From NCBI GenBank assembly GCA_016291655.1, contig JAEEYF010000021.1, forward strand, positions 31,383 through 95,382: a stretch of DNA of 64,000 bases, read 5' to 3'. The position numbers and the translations under genes were made by a program. The first letter of the stretch is position 1. Every line of letters begins with the position of its first letter. The DNA is from Lachnospiraceae bacterium (GTDB taxonomy: Bacteria; Bacillota; Clostridia; Lachnospirales; Lachnospiraceae). Shown one piece after another: positions 25,771 to 35,849 of the stretch. The notes under the pieces are model-generated. The model saw only the letters and a program-made list of their open reading frames with translations. It searched no databases and was not told the DNA's origin.

Positions 25771-28700
25771 ATGAAAAAAAATCTCAGCAAACTGCTTTGC
25801 TTTATAATTACAGCCTGCATAGCGGCTTCGGGAAGCTATTTCGATCTGAAGACATCTTATACTGTTGAAAATGTTCAAAACGTTTCTGCTGAAGCGGAAA
25901 ACGGAGCGGATGCGGAAATTGAAGATGTACAACCGGAGCAGACGGCTTTTGACGACAGCTTTGATCTTTTTTCAAAGGTTTTCGGAATAGAAGGCTTCAA
26001 AAACGGAATATTCGATCACACCAGCCGGCTTTTTTATGAAAAGCCCGTATATGCCGCAGATGCGGACATGAAGATCGTTTTCTTCGATAATACCGGTATA
26101 GGTAATGCCTATGTAGACCAGGGTTCTGTACTTGAGCTTGATACCTCATCCTTTACCCTGGCTGTTTCGCGTGTTTACAAGGTTGACAATACAGATGCGC
26201 CCTTTGCTCAGGGTACGACCATGACCTTCAGTATCGCGGGCGCGGGAAACAACGTTATCAGGATCGAACCCGACAGTGATATTACAGACAACTATGTCAC
26301 CATCACCCGTGTCGGACCCGGTCGTGCAAATGTTAACGTTGCCATTACCGAAAACGGAAACACCCGTTATGCAACCATTACTATCCATGTTGCCTTCGAG
26401 ATCGTAAAGAACAGTCTGGAATGGCAGGAGACAGGTCTTGCGGGCTTCAGTGACAAGATCCTCTATCTGGATCAGAAGGACTATCTCGGCGCGGTCAATT
26501 ATTACCAGCTCCAGATCCTTTACATGGACTCTACCGCAGTTACGGCCGACTCGGTAATCCTTGACTCCTCGGACAAACAATACAAGGACACGGTCGTCAT
26601 GTACGACAGCGGTAAGCTGTATGTGCGAGGCGCCGGTTACACCAGGGTTACGCTTAAGACCACGGGTACAAATCCGGACAGCGTAAGCTTCTATGTACTG
26701 GTCGCTCCGCTCGGACACAAGGACCCTGTGGTTACGGGCGGTACGGTCACCTATGCGGATTACCTTCAGACATATGATCTGCAGACCATCTATGAAGATC
26801 ACTTTACGATCTACTCCAACGCGATCAAGGCTACAAGCCTCACCTGGACCGTTTACATTGTTGACAAGAACGGCGGACTCACCGAGATCAGCAAAAACGA
26901 TACATCACGACTGACCTACAACGTCAGCGATCAGACCGGAGCGGTAAACTTCACGGGAGTTACGGCGGGTACGTACAAGATCGTGGGCGTAGCCAATCCG
27001 AGCTTCAGTGACACTGAATCCAGAAACAGAGTTGTCTATGATGTTGTTGTAATGCTTTCGCTTCAGAACACCACACTCTACATGAATGTGGGAGACACCT
27101 ATGATGTGCTCAGTAACTCAAACATTCCCGTAGAGCTTTACTCCAGACTTTACAGTGTGGAATACAGCGGAAACGGCAGACTCTATGCATCGGTTGACAA
27201 TAACGGTATCATTACCGCCAAAAACGTCGGTATTTCTCAGATCACCTTTAAATACATAGGAGGAAGTAACAATTCACTGTTCCCGCCGTCACTGAGTGCA
27301 AGCATCGGCGACGTTGTATACACGGTAAATGTTATCGACTATCTTTCCATCAGCAACTCGGCTCTTTCTTCGGACGGATCCACAGAGTTCACCATGTATG
27401 CGGGAGGAACCTATCCTCTGTACGCCTCATGCACCAACAAGGACTATGACATCTACTGGGAAAGCCTTGATACCTCCATCGTAAGACTTGAGGAGAACGG
27501 CTTTGGCTCCGTAATGGTCAAGGCCCTCAAAAAGGGTGTTGTAACCGTCAGGGCCTATCAGATAATCGACGGCGTAGAGAAAAATGCATATGCAGAGATA
27601 ACTGTTAAGAATACCGCAACAAAGGTAACTCTCTCTCCGAATAAGCTGGATATCGAGGTCGGAGATTACAAGACCATCATTGCTCAGTTCACGGGAGATT
27701 CCACGGAGCTCACCTGGGTAAGCTCCGACGAGACCATCTTTACCTTTGTTGACAATATAAATGTCGGCACATCCGCTACCATCGAGGCATTAAAGCCCGG
27801 TTCCGCGGTATTGACCGCCATCAATCCAAACAATATCGTATGCGGCTATTGTGAGGTTACGGTTTTCCAGGAGGTTACGGGACTCAGACTCTCCGAGTAC
27901 ACTCTGACTCTTCCCGAAAGCGCCGGAACCTATCAGCTCTATGCTTATCTGGAGCCGGGCAACGCGTCGGATTCCAGCGTGCTTTGGACTTCTTCAAAGC
28001 CTTCGGTTGTTACCGTGGATGCAAACGGTAAGATCACCATCGTAAAAGAAGGCGAAGCTACGATCATGGCTCAGTCTGTTCTGAATCCCGAGTTCTTTGC
28101 TCTTTGTACGGTCAAGATCCTTCAGGGAGTCGATTCGGTTGCCCTGGATCAGAAAAAACTTGAACTTTACAAGGGAGAAGTATACAGACTTCCTTATGTT
28201 ATCACCCCCGATGATGCAAGCAATCCTGCCATCGACATCACGGTATTCGACAATAAGGTCGTTACCGTAAGTCAGGCTCAGGACCACACGCTGCTGGTTA
28301 CTGCAAAGGGTGTCGGAAAGACCACCTTTATGGTAATGACTCAGGACGGTAAATATTGGGATCTCTGTGAGGTTACGGTTAAACAGGTCGCTACGGATGT
28401 AAGCATGAACTATTCCGAAGTGACTATGAACGTCGGAGAGTTCTTTGACCTGTCGGTTAGGGTTACTCCCGCAGACGCAACGGAGAACTCCCTTTCGTGG
28501 AAATCTCTGGATACGGGCATCGTCACCGTTTCACAATCCGGAAGACTCATTGGTATAAAACCCGGTAAGACTTCGGTCATGGTTGCGACTCAGAACGGAA
28601 AGAATGCATTCTGTTCAGTAACGGTGCTTCAGGGCGCGGCATCCATGAAGCTTGATGAAGAGAGCATCACAATAGGCATAGGCGAGACATATACTCTTGA

Positions 28701-29868
28701 AGCGGTGTTTGAACCTGACGGAACTTCCGTGACGGAGGTTAAATGGTCCTCATTGGATCCGAGTGTGGCTACCGTTAACGAAGCAGGTATGGTTACCGGT
28801 ATAAAGGGCGGTTACACCGTGGTTTCCTGCGTATCTACCGATGGAGGCTTTACCGGCTTCTGTATGGTCAAGGTCGAAGAATTGATCACAAGGATACACG
28901 TTGATCCTGAGTTCTACATCCTGGGACTCGGAAACACGGTTACAATAGATACGACAATAGAGAATTCCGATACGGTATCGGATATGGAACTTGAATGGTA
29001 TTCCGATGATGAATCCGTGGCTACCGTTGACAAATACGGTATGATCACCGGTACAGGCTACGGAGAAACGATAATTACCGTAGAGGCTGCTCAGGGCGAA
29101 GCAAAGGCTTATGTAAGGATCGAGGTTGTTCGCGAAGTGAGCAGGATCGAACTCAGCTCCGGATATGAAACGGTCATTGTCGGACACACCATAAGGATAG
29201 AGGCAAGCGTTTTCCCTGAGGATGCAACCTATAACAAGGTTAATTTCACAATAGTGAATCCAAACACCATGAAAGAGGACAACTCGGTTGCACTTGTCGA
29301 TGCGGACGGTGTGGTTACCGGCCTCAAAAAGGGAACGGCATGGCTTGTTGCGAGTGCTCAGGATAATTCCGGAAGAACGGCACGCTGCTATATCAACGTT
29401 ATCGATCCGATCTCTGCCACAGGCGTTACGGTTTCCGATTCGGAGATCACCCTGATGCCGGGCGAAAACAAGAAGATCGTTACTCATATTAAGCCTGTCA
29501 GCTCAACGGATGACTTGACATGGACCACAAATAATGATACTGTAGCGTCAGTTTCCGAAGACGGCACGATCACTGCCAATACCGTGGGTGAAACTACGGT
29601 TACGGTTACAACTACATCCGGTAAGACAGCTACGGTTGCAGTCACTGTCCTGGGACTCAGCCGAACATATCTTGAAATGCCGGTCTACACAACCTACACT
29701 CTCTATCTTGACGGAGTCAACGCAAGAGTCAGATGGGATGTGCAGGATCATATGACCTGTGAGGTTCAGAACGGCGTTATCACGGCAAGAAGAATAGGAA
29801 CAACGGTTGTTACTGCAAAGGTTAACGGGCGTACTTTGGAGTGCATAGTAAAGGTTACATTGGAGTAA
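25771..29868 (+). CDS. Secreted bacterial Ig-like (Big2) repeat protein
   Basis: A 1365-residue exported protein. It has a basic N-terminus and hydrophobic signal segment (residues ~1-24), a low-complexity acidic linker (~30-65), a less regular N-terminal beta-rich region (to ~430), and then about nine to eleven tandem ~80-85-residue Ig-like units to the C-terminus. Each unit follows the Big2 pattern: L.V..G....L.....P......W.S.D..V.TV...G.ITA...G...I.A. Clear examples open with VTLSPNKLDIEVGDYKTI, VSMNYSEVTMNVGEFFDL and VTVSDSEITLMPGENKKI. I see no LPxTG motif, SLH domain or C-terminal membrane anchor, so attachment is unclear. Adhesion or envelope architecture is a guess from fold alone. 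Confidence 0.85.
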   Translation: MKKNLSKLLCFIITACIAASGSYFDLKTSYTVENVQNVSAEAENGADAEIEDVQPEQTAFDDSFDLFSKVFGIEGFKNGIFDHTSRLFYEKPVYAADADMKIVFFDNTGIGNAYVDQGSVLELDTSSFTLAVSRVYKVDNTDAPFAQGTTMTFSIAGAGNNVIRIEPDSDITDNYVTITRVGPGRANVNVAITENGNTRYATITIHVAFEIVKNSLEWQETGLAGFSDKILYLDQKDYLGAVNYYQLQILYMDSTAVTADSVILDSSDKQYKDTVVMYDSGKLYVRGAGYTRVTLKTTGTNPDSVSFYVLVAPLGHKDPVVTGGTVTYADYLQTYDLQTIYEDHFTIYSNAIKATSLTWTVYIVDKNGGLTEISKNDTSRLTYNVSDQTGAVNFTGVTAGTYKIVGVANPSFSDTESRNRVVYDVVVMLSLQNTTLYMNVGDTYDVLSNSNIPVELYSRLYSVEYSGNGRLYASVDNNGIITAKNVGISQITFKYIGGSNNSLFPPSLSASIGDVVYTVNVIDYLSISNSALSSDGSTEFTMYAGGTYPLYASCTNKDYDIYWESLDTSIVRLEENGFGSVMVKALKKGVVTVRAYQIIDGVEKNAYAEITVKNTATKVTLSPNKLDIEVGDYKTIIAQFTGDSTELTWVSSDETIFTFVDNINVGTSATIEALKPGSAVLTAINPNNIVCGYCEVTVFQEVTGLRLSEYTLTLPESAGTYQLYAYLEPGNASDSSVLWTSSKPSVVTVDANGKITIVKEGEATIMAQSVLNPEFFALCTVKILQGVDSVALDQKKLELYKGEVYRLPYVITPDDASNPAIDITVFDNKVVTVSQAQDHTLLVTAKGVGKTTFMVMTQDGKYWDLCEVTVKQVATDVSMNYSEVTMNVGEFFDLSVRVTPADATENSLSWKSLDTGIVTVSQSGRLIGIKPGKTSVMVATQNGKNAFCSVTVLQGAASMKLDEESITIGIGETYTLEAVFEPDGTSVTEVKWSSLDPSVATVNEAGMVTGIKGGYTVVSCVSTDGGFTGFCMVKVEELITRIHVDPEFYILGLGNTVTIDTTIENSDTVSDMELEWYSDDESVATVDKYGMITGTGYGETIITVEAAQGEAKAYVRIEVVREVSRIELSSGYETVIVGHTIRIEASVFPEDATYNKVNFTIVNPNTMKEDNSVALVDADGVVTGLKKGTAWLVASAQDNSGRTARCYINVIDPISATGVTVSDSEITLMPGENKKIVTHIKPVSSTDDLTWTTNNDTVASVSEDGTITANTVGETTVTVTTTSGKTATVAVTVLGLSRTYLEMPVYTTYTLYLDGVNARVRWDVQDHMTCEVQNGVITARRIGTTVVTAKVNGRTLECIVKVTLE

Positions 29869-29886
29869 ACTTTAGGAGGACTTCAA

Positions 29887-31584
29887 ATGCTTAGCAGATT
29901 ATTCGTCAAGAATTATGCGATCATAGACGAAACTGAGATTGAGTTTAAAAACAGACTAAACATCCTGACCGGTGAGACCGGCGCGGGAAAATCCATATTG
30001 ATCGGCTCCGTAAATGCCGCTCTCGGAGAAAGAGTCTCCAGAGACATGATCAGATACGGAGCTGATTATGCACTGATAGAACTTACATTCACGGATATCC
30101 CCGACAAAACCGTCGAGGAACTTAAAAGACTTGACATTTTTCCGGATGACGGAGAGATACTCATATCCAGAAAGATCACGGCAGCAGGGAAAAGCATATG
30201 CAAGATAAACGGAGAAACCGTTTCTTTGGAGGAACTGAAAAACTGTTCCTCTCTTTTGCTTGATATTCACGGGCAGAATGAACATCATTCACTTCTTAAA
30301 GCATCCTCACACATTAAGATCCTTGATAAGTTCGCGGGAGCGGAGAATGAAAAGCTTCTTTCGGAACTGAAAAATGAATATGAGACATGGAACAGGACGG
30401 AAAAAGAACTTGAAAGTGCTCTGAATACCGACATTACCAAGGATACGGACACCACCTATCTTGAGTTTGCGCTGAACGAGATCAAAAAGGCCGAGCTTAA
30501 GATCGGGGAGGACGAAGAACTTGAAGAGGAATTCAAGGTGCTTTCCAATTCAAGGCAGATCATGGAGGCCCTTTCCCAAAGCCTGCAGCTGGTTAACGAT
30601 TCGGAAAGCGGGAATGCGGGAGATATGCTCGGAGAAGCCGTAAAATGTATGAACAAAGCGGTTCAATATGACGAGAAACTGTCCGGACTTTCGGATATAC
30701 TTGAAAATGCGGCTTCTTTGATCTATGATTTTAAACATGATGCGGAAAGCTACATTAACAAGGCGGAGAATTCCGCGGATCGTTTTGCGGAAGTGTCCGA
30801 AAGACTTGACACGATAAACAATCTTAAAAAGAAATATGCAGGGCATAGCGGCAGCGTGGAAGATGTTCTGAAATATGCGTCAGATGCCGAAGCCAAGCTC
30901 AAAAAACTGGAAAATTTTGATGAGTATCTAAACGAACTGAAGAAAAAAGAGGAACGGGAAAGGAAGGTCTGCCTCAGACTTTGCGAGAAGATCACCGCAC
31001 TCAGAAAGAAGGCTGCGGACATGCTTTCCGAAAGGATAGGAGAAGAGCTTAAGAGCCTGAATTTCGTTGCTGCCCGGTTTGTCGGAAAGATGGAGCCTCT
31101 TCCGAAGTTCACCTCAAACGGCGCCGATTCCTGTGAGTTTATGATCTCACTGAACCCCGGTGAGCCTCTTAAGCCTCTTGTAAAGGTGGCTTCGGGCGGT
31201 GAATTGTCCAGGATCATGCTGGCCATCAAAACCGTGCTTGCGGACAAGGATGAGATCCCCAGCCTGATCTTTGATGAGATCGATACGGGTATCTCGGGAA
31301 GAACGGCTCAAAAGGTTTCGGAGAAACTGGGTGTTCTGGCTGCAACTCATCAGATCATATGCATTACTCACCTTGCACAGATCGCTTCCATGGCGGACGC
31401 TCATTATGTCATAGAGAAAACAAACGGCAAAGACAGCGTTAAGACCGAGATCCGTGAGCTTGGACCCGAAGAAAGAGTGAGCGAGCTTGCAAGGATCCTC
31501 GGAGGAGCCGAGATCACCAATACAGTTTTTGATAATGCGCGGGAGATGATCGCTCTTGCGGATCAGATAAAGAAAAACCATTAA
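29887..31584 (+). CDS. recN: DNA repair protein RecN
   Basis: SMC-like ATPase that acts early at double-strand breaks. The 565-residue protein has the N-terminal MLSRLFVKNYAIIDETEIEF and Walker A GETGAGKSIL (residues ~31-40), a coiled-coil middle (~155-370), and the C-terminal ASGGELSRIMLAIKTVL signature with Walker B SLIFDEIDTGISG and the ITHLAQIAS switch. TTTAGGAGG lies upstream of the start. It follows the surface protein by 18 bases and may read through from it, though the two have no evident functional link. Confidence 0.95.
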   Translation: MLSRLFVKNYAIIDETEIEFKNRLNILTGETGAGKSILIGSVNAALGERVSRDMIRYGADYALIELTFTDIPDKTVEELKRLDIFPDDGEILISRKITAAGKSICKINGETVSLEELKNCSSLLLDIHGQNEHHSLLKASSHIKILDKFAGAENEKLLSELKNEYETWNRTEKELESALNTDITKDTDTTYLEFALNEIKKAELKIGEDEELEEEFKVLSNSRQIMEALSQSLQLVNDSESGNAGDMLGEAVKCMNKAVQYDEKLSGLSDILENAASLIYDFKHDAESYINKAENSADRFAEVSERLDTINNLKKKYAGHSGSVEDVLKYASDAEAKLKKLENFDEYLNELKKKEERERKVCLRLCEKITALRKKAADMLSERIGEELKSLNFVAARFVGKMEPLPKFTSNGADSCEFMISLNPGEPLKPLVKVASGGELSRIMLAIKTVLADKDEIPSLIFDEIDTGISGRTAQKVSEKLGVLAATHQIICITHLAQIASMADAHYVIEKTNGKDSVKTEIRELGPEERVSELARILGGAEITNTVFDNAREMIALADQIKKNH

Positions 31585-31597
31585 GGAGTACAATTAG

Positions 31598-33040
31598 ATG
31601 AAGAATATTTTGCTTGTATCCTCGGAGTGTGTACCGTTCATTAAGACAGGCGGCCTTGCCGATGTGGTCGGAGAACTTCCCAAGTATACAGACAGGGAAA
31701 AATTTGATGTTCGTGTCATCCTGCCAAATTACAAAGCCATTCCTCAAAAGCACAAGGATAACATGAATTTTGTTACGAGCTTTTATATGGACCTCGGATG
31801 GAGAAGGCAATACGTCGGTATCCTTGAAACCGTGATCGACGGAGTCAGATTCTATTTTGTTGACAATGAATTCTATTTTAACGGCGAAAAGCCTTACGGA
31901 AACATCTATGAGGATATCGAGAAGTTTGCTTTCTTTGACAGAGCCGTGCTTTCCGCGCTTCCGCTCATCAATTTCCGCCCCGACATCATTCATTGCAATG
32001 ACTGGCAGACGGGTCTGCTTCCGGTTTATCTTCACGACTCCTTCTATGGCGGAGATTACTACCGCGGCATCAAGAGCATAATGACCATTCACAACCTCAA
32101 GTTCCAGGGAATATGGAACAAGAAGACGGTTATGGATATAGCGGGACTTTCACCTTACTATTTCACGGATGATAAGCTGGAGGCATACGGAGATGCCAAT
32201 TATCTTAAGGGCGGCATCGTTTATGCCGATTACGTCACGACGGTCTCCGAGCAATATGCAAAAGAGATACAGATGCCTTACTACGGTGAAGGTCTGGACG
32301 GACTCATGAGAGCCAGAAACAACTGTCTGAGGGGCATAGTAAACGGTATCGATTACAAAGAATACAACCCCGAGACCGACAGGTTTATCGGACATCATTT
32401 CAATAAAAAGACCTTCAAGGAGAACAAGAAGAAGGACAAGACCGATCTTCAGAAAGAGTTGGGCCTTGAGGTGGATGAAAAGAAATTCATGGTTGGCATA
32501 GTTTCAAGACTTACCGACCAGAAGGGCTTTGATCTCGTTGAATGCGTAATAGAGCAGATATGCGCGGAAAATCTTCAGCTTGTCATCCTCGGAACAGGGG
32601 AACAGAAGTACGAAAACCTGTTCAGGCATTATGAGTGGAAGTACAAGGGCAAGGTTTCCGCCAGCATTTATTACAATGAGGAGAGGGCTCACAAGATATA
32701 TGCTTCCGCAGATGCTTTCCTCATGCCTTCGCTTTTTGAGCCCTGCGGACTCAGCCAGCTCATGGCTATGCGTTACGGAACCGTGCCTATCGTTCGTGAG
32801 ACCGGCGGTCTCAAGGATACGGTTGAACCCTACAATGAGTATGAAAACAAAGGTACGGGCTTCGGCTTCATGAACTACAATGCTCATGAAATGCTGAGGA
32901 CCATACGTTATGCGGAAAACACCTTCTATGACAAGAAGAGAGCCTGGAACAAGATAGTAGAGAGGGCCATGGATTCCGACTTCTCATGGACCGCATCAGC
33001 AAAGAAATATGAAGAATTATATGACGAAATGACAAAATGA
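31598..33040 (+). CDS. glgA: Glycogen synthase (ADP-glucose type, GT5)
   Basis: Transfers glucose from a nucleotide sugar to growing alpha-1,4-glucan. The 480-residue GT-B enzyme has the KTGGLADVVGELPK motif at the N-terminus (substrate binding), CNDWQTGLLPVYL, GIVNGIDYKEYNPETD, and the C-terminal E-x7-E region PSLFEPCGLSQLMAMRYG followed by ETGGLKDTVEPY. No glgB, glgC, glgD or glgP is nearby; the gene lies alone between recN and priA, so it could also make a related storage or extracellular alpha-glucan. It overlaps priA by four bases (ATGA). Confidence 0.92.
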   Translation: MKNILLVSSECVPFIKTGGLADVVGELPKYTDREKFDVRVILPNYKAIPQKHKDNMNFVTSFYMDLGWRRQYVGILETVIDGVRFYFVDNEFYFNGEKPYGNIYEDIEKFAFFDRAVLSALPLINFRPDIIHCNDWQTGLLPVYLHDSFYGGDYYRGIKSIMTIHNLKFQGIWNKKTVMDIAGLSPYYFTDDKLEAYGDANYLKGGIVYADYVTTVSEQYAKEIQMPYYGEGLDGLMRARNNCLRGIVNGIDYKEYNPETDRFIGHHFNKKTFKENKKKDKTDLQKELGLEVDEKKFMVGIVSRLTDQKGFDLVECVIEQICAENLQLVILGTGEQKYENLFRHYEWKYKGKVSASIYYNEERAHKIYASADAFLMPSLFEPCGLSQLMAMRYGTVPIVRETGGLKDTVEPYNEYENKGTGFGFMNYNAHEMLRTIRYAENTFYDKKRAWNKIVERAMDSDFSWTASAKKYEELYDEMTK

Positions 33041-35277
33041 TCTACGCCGACATTATTGTCGACATCTCTCACGAGAACATCGACAGAACATTTCAATACA
33101 GAGTACCGGAAGACCTGCAAGCATCCGTTATCATCGGTTCAAAAGTAAACATTCCCTTTGGAAACAGAAAGGAAATGACCGGATATGTTGTGGGTCTTTC
33201 TTGTGTGCCCAAAATTGAGGAAGATCGCATAAGAGACATTTTGAGCGTAGTTCCCTCGGGTGTATCCATAGATTCCCGTATGCTTGAGCTTGCCGCATGG
33301 ATAAAGACCAACTACGGCGGGACAATGAACGATGCTTTGAAAACAGTCCTTCCCGTTAAAAAAAGTGTAAGGCCTTCAGTCAGGAAGGAGATAGCTCTTG
33401 CCTGTGACAAGACTGTTGCCGAAACTGTCTTAAGGGAATGCCTTAAAAAGCATTACGTGGCGAAAGCGAGACTGATCTCGGAACTTCTGGAAAACGATGT
33501 GCTTCCGAAGGAACTGGTCTCAAACAAACTGAATATAGTTAATTCTACACTTGTAAGCCTTGAGAAACAGGGGATCATAGAAGTGAGAGCCGAGAAGGTG
33601 GACAGGAACAAAAGCTACGGCACAAAAGAAGGCTCTACAAACGTAAACCTTAACGAGGAACAAAGGAAAGCCTGTGATACCGTGATAGAAAACCTTGATG
33701 CCGGGCGCAGCGGGACCTACCTTATATTCGGAGTTACGGGCAGCGGAAAGACCGAAGTTTACATGGAGATCATCGATCGCGTGGTGAGCTCCGGTAAGCA
33801 GGTCATCGTTCTTATACCTGAGATAGCCCTCACTTTCCAGACCGTGTTGAGATTTACGAAACGCTTCGGAAACAGGGTTGCGTTTTTTAATTCCAAGCTT
33901 TCGGACGGGGAAAAGTACGATCAGTACCTGAAGGCAAAAGAAGGAACCATAGATATTATGATAGGACCCAGGTCCGCCCTGTTCACACCGTTTGAAAATC
34001 CCGGTCTCATCGTTATCGATGAGGAACATGAAGGGGCATACAAGAGCGAAGGGACTCCCAAGTATCATGCCAGAGAAGTGGCCGAACAGATCTGCAGGAT
34101 GACGGGAGCATCTCTTGTGCTCGGATCTGCCACACCTTCCCTTGAATCCTTCCGTAAAACGGAAACGGGGGAGTATACGCTTTTAAAGCTTACGAAGCGT
34201 GCCAAACGTGAAGCGGAGCTTCCTGAGGTCAGTATTGTGGACCTCAGGGAAGAACTGGCACTCGGTAATCGTTCCATCTTTTCTCTGGAACTGGTGAACC
34301 TGATGAAAGACAGACTGTGTAAGAATGAGCAGATCATGCTTTTCTTAAACAGAAGAGGATACTCCGGCTTCGTTTCCTGCCGCAGCTGCGGTGAAGCAAT
34401 AAAATGTCCTCATTGCTCCGTGTCGCTCACACAACACAGGGACGGAAAACTCAGATGCCACTATTGCGGGTACGAGATGCCTATGCCAAAAAAATGCCCG
34501 AAATGCGGCTCGCCTTACATTGCGGCTTTCGGGACAGGTACCCAGAAGATTGAAGAAGAGGTTAAGAAGCTTTTCCCTTCGGCAAGAGTCCTGCGCATGG
34601 ATGCGGACACTACCAGAGAAAAGGAAAGCTATGAGCGGATCCTTTCATCCTTTGCCAACGAAGAGGCCGACATTCTTATCGGAACACAGATGATAGTTAA
34701 GGGGCATGATTTCCCGAGTGTTACACTGGTGGGCATATTGGCTGCCGACCTTTCTTTGCATGCGACCGACTATCGCGCGGCGGAAAAGACCTTCCAGCTT
34801 CTCGCTCAGGCTGCGGGCAGAGCGGGCAGAGCAAATCTCAAGGGAAACGTTGTGATCCAGACCTACAAACCGGATCATTATGCCATAGTTTCAGCAGCAG
34901 AGCAGGACTATAACTCGTTTTACGAGCAGGAGATAGTTTACAGGAGCACTCTTTGCTATCCGCCCATGGGACACATCATGGCAGTGCTTTTTTCGGGTAA
35001 AGATGAGGCAAAGTGCGCAGAACTGCTGAAGGAGATCACAGCGAAAATCATTGACAAATTCAGCGACTTAGTTGATAATAAAAAGGTTTCAAGGATTGGT
35101 CCCGCACCTGCGGGCGTATCCAAGATTAATGACCGTTACAGGTATGTAGTTTATTTTAAGGCACAGAGCTATAGTCTGCTTACAGACATTTGCGCCGAGA
35201 TTGATAAATACAGGGATGAGATCAAGGCGGCAGGGATAATATGCCAGACTGATTTCGATCCCATGAGCGGCTATTGA
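33037..35277 (+). CDS. priA: Primosomal helicase PriA
   Basis: 3'-to-5' helicase that reloads the replisome at stalled forks. The 746-residue protein has the N-terminal DNA-binding region (YRVPEDLQASVIIGSKVNIPFG), helicase motifs GVTGSGKTEVYMEI (Walker A, near residue 232) and VIDEEHEGAYK (DEEH box), the eight-cysteine zinc region from CRSCGEAIKCPHC to KKCPKCGS, and the C-terminal helicase half with GTQMIVKGHDFPSVTLVG and AQAAGRAGRA. It is the first member of the conserved priA-def-fmt block. Confidence 0.95.
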   Translation: MIYADIIVDISHENIDRTFQYRVPEDLQASVIIGSKVNIPFGNRKEMTGYVVGLSCVPKIEEDRIRDILSVVPSGVSIDSRMLELAAWIKTNYGGTMNDALKTVLPVKKSVRPSVRKEIALACDKTVAETVLRECLKKHYVAKARLISELLENDVLPKELVSNKLNIVNSTLVSLEKQGIIEVRAEKVDRNKSYGTKEGSTNVNLNEEQRKACDTVIENLDAGRSGTYLIFGVTGSGKTEVYMEIIDRVVSSGKQVIVLIPEIALTFQTVLRFTKRFGNRVAFFNSKLSDGEKYDQYLKAKEGTIDIMIGPRSALFTPFENPGLIVIDEEHEGAYKSEGTPKYHAREVAEQICRMTGASLVLGSATPSLESFRKTETGEYTLLKLTKRAKREAELPEVSIVDLREELALGNRSIFSLELVNLMKDRLCKNEQIMLFLNRRGYSGFVSCRSCGEAIKCPHCSVSLTQHRDGKLRCHYCGYEMPMPKKCPKCGSPYIAAFGTGTQKIEEEVKKLFPSARVLRMDADTTREKESYERILSSFANEEADILIGTQMIVKGHDFPSVTLVGILAADLSLHATDYRAAEKTFQLLAQAAGRAGRANLKGNVVIQTYKPDHYAIVSAAEQDYNSFYEQEIVYRSTLCYPPMGHIMAVLFSGKDEAKCAELLKEITAKIIDKFSDLVDNKKVSRIGPAPAGVSKINDRYRYVVYFKAQSYSLLTDICAEIDKYRDEIKAAGIICQTDFDPMSGY

Positions 35278-35326
35278 TCCGCTCAGTTCAAACTTCACCG
35301 AGCCGTGAAGAAGGAAAGGAGACGTT

Positions 35327-35812
35327 ATGGCTATCAGAAATATCAGAAAGTATCCCGATCCTGTTCTCAGTAAGGAATGCAAGCCCGTTGAAAAGATGAC
35401 GGAGCGCATAGAGATCCTTATCGAGGACATGCTTGATACAATGTACGAAGCAGGCGGAGTAGGACTTGCAGCTCCGCAGGTCGGTATTCTTAAACAGATC
35501 TGTGTAGTTGACACTTCCGAGGACTGCACAAAACCCTATGTTCTGATCAATCCAGTGATAATCGAGGCGGATGGGGAACAGACGGGAGATGAAGGCTGTC
35601 TTTCGCTCCCGGGAAAACAGGGACAGGTTACAAGACCGAATCATGTGGTGGTTAAAGCTTTCAATGAAAAAATGGAAGAGATCACGGTGGAAGGAACGGA
35701 ATTGCTGGCAAGAGCGTTCTGTCACGAGATAGATCATCTTCACGGACATATGTATATCGAAAAGGTCGAGGGAGAACTCAAGACCACATCCTATGACGGG
35801 GATGAAGAATGA
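35327..35812 (+). CDS. def: Peptide deformylase
   Basis: Metal hydrolase that removes the formyl group from nascent proteins. The 161-residue protein has all three family motifs: GGVGLAAPQVG (residues ~45-55), DEGCLSLPG with the metal cysteine, and CHEIDHLHGH with two metal histidines and the catalytic glutamate. AAGGAAAGGAG lies ahead of the start. It is followed by fmt, which encodes the enzyme adding the formyl group to the initiator tRNA. Confidence 0.96.
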   Translation: MAIRNIRKYPDPVLSKECKPVEKMTERIEILIEDMLDTMYEAGGVGLAAPQVGILKQICVVDTSEDCTKPYVLINPVIIEADGEQTGDEGCLSLPGKQGQVTRPNHVVVKAFNEKMEEITVEGTELLARAFCHEIDHLHGHMYIEKVEGELKTTSYDGDEE

Positions 35813-35849
35813 TTTAACGCATAGAGTTATTGACAAAGGGGTTGATCTG

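Noticed and set aside
35264..35285. TGAGCGG/CCGCTCA hairpin across the priA stop codon as a terminator
   Set aside because: The stem is good but no T tract follows and def starts only 40 bases later; the conserved operon makes termination unlikely.
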